A stretch of DNA of 64,000 bases from positions 175,942 through 239,941 of the forward strand of contig NW_014577176.1 of assembly GCF_000485595.1 (NCBI RefSeq). The letters are read 5' to 3'. How positions within the stretch are numbered: the first letter of the stretch is position 1; each line of letters opens with the position of its first letter. Of this stretch, positions 61,324 through 64,000 are shown piece by piece. Both the position numbers and the translations under genes were made by a program. Under the pieces are notes generated by a model. It was not told the DNA's origin. It searched no databases and saw nothing but the letters and a program-made list of their open reading frames with translations. This DNA comes from Priapulus caudatus. Taxonomy: Eukaryota > Priapulida > Priapulimorpha > Priapulimorphida > Priapulidae.

Positions 61324-61440
61324 GCAACAACAACAGCAACAACAGCAGCAACAACAACAGCAACAACAGCAGCAGTAACAACAGCAACAACAACAGCAAC
61401 AATAACAACAACAACAGCAACAGCAGCAGCAGAAGGAGCA
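61196..61440. repeat. Long (CAA)n/(CAG)n trinucleotide repeat
   Basis: About 245 bases of CAA with interspersed CAG units. Its six frames yield poly-Gln, poly-Leu, poly-Val and poly-Cys frames that are artefacts of the repeat. Confidence 0.95.
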
Positions 61441-62029
61441 GCAGCAGCAGCAGTCGCTGCACGCATACATGTACGAGTAGATTGCTGGGCCGCACGAACG
61501 ATAAATACCACAGCCGCCATGACAAATCATCAATTAAACAATCAATCATCAGTTCACAACACAGCGACACTCAATCGATTACCGTACGAAGGGGCGGCAC
61601 TGTGACGTGATCGAGTAGGAACTGCTATACTCACGGTGCGGTTATCGTGGTCACTGTATAGGGTCATTCATAGCGATTATTCAACTACCTTGTATATTAT
61701 ATGCACTATATACAGCTGCGCACTATATTATATACATACATACATGCATGCACGCACGCACAAAAAATTTATAAAGCATTTTATAACGCTTAAAGAGTAT
61801 TTTGTCATACGTTTGCGTCGGTTTATTCGAATAAATTTTCTGTTTTTGTGACTATTTGTGTCTTTTTTTCTATTATGATATCTGCGATTGCAGTTAAAAC
61901 CGTGTGTCATATAAGTCATTGTGTGTTGTATACACACGTTTATATATAATGAGAAAGAGTGGGGACGGAAGGAGGGATTGGGAAAGAGGGAGAGAGAAAG
62001 AAAGATAGATAGATAGGGGTAAGGAAGGT

Positions 62030-62061
62030 AGGAAGGAAGGAAGGAAGAAGAAGAAGAAGTA

Positions 62062-62102
<41 letters not shown>
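62030..62102. repeat. GGAA, GAA and GA microsatellite cluster
   Basis: Short GGAA and GAA blocks followed by a GA run, upstream of the p35 gene. Confidence 0.9.
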
Positions 62103-63004
62103 CAAACAGTAGTTGTCATAATAGCTTATTTAGTCAAGTGCCATCGTTCACTATCAATCTACACAGGGGGTCTGCGACTCTGGTGTCGGAACCGATGAAT
62201 GGAATCGGAGCTGGTACATTTTTTATGAATGATGATATGACAACCAATCAGAGAGCTCGAATATTACATCATCGTGAAACAACAAAGGGTAGCTAGTGGG
62301 TTTATGTAGTCTCACAACTGAACAGAGCTTCAGCGAAGTTTATCCGTGATTCTTGTGTTATTAGTTGCATAAAAGTATCTATAGGTTATTTTCTATACGA
62401 AAAGATATTTACGCTCCTGAATAAAACAGAGAAATACGCTATCATTCTCGATCGTACACGGCAGTCTCACGTATTGGGAAATCGGATTTTATCCGAATCC
62501 CTCTCAGTTCTCACAATGACATCATTTTCCCTGCTTCTGGTGGAGAGAGGCATTATGGTTCAGTTATGAGATTGGCTGCCAGACTCGAGTATTGATCCAA
62601 AACATACATTATCCGCCCAGTTTCTAGCTGTACGCGAACGCCGCTGCAGAATAGAGATGGACGTGTAATTTTGCCTGTTGGTTGACAATTCCGGGGGGTC
62701 AAAACACGAGGTGACACCGGGAGGGGGGTCGCAGCCTAGCAGGACATCCACGGTGTCGGTGAGACGGACGGGAGAAGGTCTCACGGCGTCGCTATCCGCG
62801 CCAGACAGACTGGCTCCGGTGACGGCCGTCTGTACGTCTGTCTGCCTCTCAGACGGCGGTTTGCCTTCGAGCGGTGTCGTCGGGATCAGCAGCTGCCGTG
62901 GGTACGATACAGTTCAGCATGTAGCGGAAGAACTGAACCACCAGAACTTTCTCAGTCGTCGCCGTTTGTGAGCGCCCCCTGGTGGTGCCGACCTGACGAC
63001 CACG

Positions 63005-63931
63005 ATGGGTACGGTTCTGTCGATCTCACCTCGTCCGACGAAACCGTTCTACGACGACTACGCGTCGCTAAGTAACCACAACTACGAGACACTGAACAAC
63101 AACAAGAACAAGGAGAATGCGTCGAAGGGCATCAAAAAGCATTCTGTGTTCATTAACACGCTCAGCTGGCGACGTCTGAGCAGCTTTAAGAAAGAGAAGT
63201 CGGCATCGTCAACGTCTCTGTGTAAGATCAACGCGTGTCAGCAACAGCAGCAACACAATCAGATCGGCCCGGCGAGGTTGGACAACAATGACGGCAACGT
63301 CGTTGCCAATAACAACGAGAACAACAAGAACATCACGAACAACTTCTCAAAGTCTGTGTCGCTCTACAACCTCAAGTACCCCGTGCGAAGCTCCGACGTT
63401 GCCGACCACAAAAACAACAACCGCGTCGTCGCCGCAGCCGTCGAAAGGCCGACGACGAAGAAGACCGTCATCCAAGCGTCGACGTCGGAACTGCTGCGAT
63501 GTCTCGGCGACTTTCTCACGCGACGCTGCTTTCGGTTGAAGGATTTTGAGACAGGCGACGCCGTGATGTGGCTGCGAAGCGTCGACCGGTCGCTGCTGCT
63601 GCAGGGCTGGCAAGACATCGCCTTCATCAACCCCGCCAACGTCGTGTTCGTCTACATGCTCGTGCGAGAACTCGTCAGTGAGGACATCAATAACGAGCGG
63701 GAGCTACAGGCAGTAGTGCTCACCTGTCTCTACCTCTCCTACTCTTACATGGGCAACGAGATCTCTTATCCGCTGAAGCCGTTCCTAGTGGACGACGATA
63801 GAGATCGGTTCTGGGATCGGTGTCTGATCGTGATCAACGACCTGAGTTCGTACATGCTGCGCATCAATGCAGATCCTTCGTTCTTCACAGAGGTGTTCAG
63901 CGAGTTGAAAGACTGCGGCACGCTAGTGTAA
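63005..63931 (+). CDS. CDK5R1: CDK5 activator (p35 family), intronless
   Basis: The regulatory subunit that binds and activates the kinase CDK5, important in neurons. A single 308-codon exon begins [10 protein letters not shown], the conserved p35 N-terminus whose glycine is the myristoylation site that holds the complex at the membrane. A basic, low-complexity N-terminal region includes [15 protein letters not shown] and a short glutamine run (near residue 79). The C-terminal half, from about residue 150, is the cyclin-like activator domain: [77 protein letters not shown]. The length matches human p35 (307). The human CDK5R1 gene is also essentially a single coding exon, so the lack of introns is ordinary. 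The ATG context (ACCACGATGG) is good. CDK5R1 and CDK5R2 are vertebrate duplicates, so the symbol denotes the family. Confidence 0.96.
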   Translation: MGTVLSISPRPTKPFYDDYASLSNHNYETLNNNKNKENASKGIKKHSVFINTLSWRRLSSFKKEKSASSTSLCKINACQQQQQHNQIGPARLDNNDGNVVANNNENNKNITNNFSKSVSLYNLKYPVRSSDVADHKNNNRVVAAAVERPTTKKTVIQASTSELLRCLGDFLTRRCFRLKDFETGDAVMWLRSVDRSLLLQGWQDIAFINPANVVFVYMLVRELVSEDINNERELQAVVLTCLYLSYSYMGNEISYPLKPFLVDDDRDRFWDRCLIVINDLSSYMLRINADPSFFTEVFSELKDCGTLV

Positions 63932-63957
63932 CGCGACGCTAGTGTGTGCAGAGTAGG

Positions 63958-63958
63958 T

Positions 63959-64000
<42 letters not shown>
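63958..64000. repeat. (GA)n microsatellite running off the window
   Basis: GA dinucleotide repeat starting about 25 bases after the p35 stop codon and continuing to the end of the window. Confidence 0.95.

Larger units (their letters stand above)
59030..63004. other. Repeat-rich intergenic region between laminin and p35
   Basis: It should hold the promoters of both divergent genes. I can support only repeats: the 16-bp minisatellite (59108-59486), GA tracts (59925-59987 and 62069-62102), ATT/ATC tracts (60796-60905) and the CAA/CAG array (61196-61440). No additional exon was found. Confidence 0.65.

Noticed and set aside
61169-61378. Poly-glutamine reading frame
   Set aside because: Produced by the CAA/CAG repeat; all frames in all directions are open there.

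Overview
The window is nuclear DNA from an invertebrate animal. All but two of the protein genes are split by short spliceosomal introns with ordinary GT-AG junctions. The gene set (Tousled-like kinase, ferroportin, KTI12, SF3B5, a laminin alpha chain, a CDK5 activator) is metazoan. Introns and intergenic DNA are full of microsatellites, minisatellites, short inverted-repeat (MITE-like) elements and at least one complete tRNA-type SINE. I cannot name the phylum; the laminin and p35 genes suggest a marine bilaterian. Nothing bacterial, viral or CRISPR-like is visible.

Layout. From 1 to 10207 (+) lies the 3' part of a Tousled-like kinase gene, 13 exons with the whole kinase domain; its 5' exons are outside the window. 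10208-15271 holds no recognisable gene. 15272-20104 (-) is a complete 11-exon ferroportin gene, with a full SINE just upstream of its first coding exon. 21991-22818 (-) is single-exon KTI12 and 23271-23892 (-) is two-exon SF3B5. Between them is a 10-N gap flanked by two near-identical copies. 24513-25858 (+) is a four-exon gene for a small membrane protein that I do not recognise, divergent from SF3B5. 29439-34882 (-) is a ten-exon gene for a Glu/Leu/Phe/Val-dehydrogenase-like protein with a probable mitochondrial presequence, in which both catalytic lysines appear to be substituted. 34883-41156 is a gene-poor island with simple repeats and a diverged inverted repeat. 41157-44503 (+) is a five-exon C2H2 zinc-finger gene resembling ZNF653/ZNF692.

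46127-59029 (-) is a complete nine-exon laminin alpha chain gene (about 3008 residues). It has 3.9-kb and 3.7-kb exons at its two ends and seven short exons between. Minisatellites overlap two of its splice junctions, a third sits in an intron, and a 16-bp minisatellite lies just upstream of the start codon. 59030-63004 is repeat-rich intergenic DNA. 63005-63931 (+) is an intronless CDK5 activator (p35) gene.

The genes do not form a pathway; they are unrelated housekeeping and developmental genes. The observations most worth following are the dehydrogenase-like protein without catalytic lysines, the minisatellites built across exon-intron junctions, the exon architecture of the laminin gene, and the two gaps that look like unmerged alleles. 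Exon coordinates were worked out by hand from splice signals, reading phase and remembered family motifs; no search was run.
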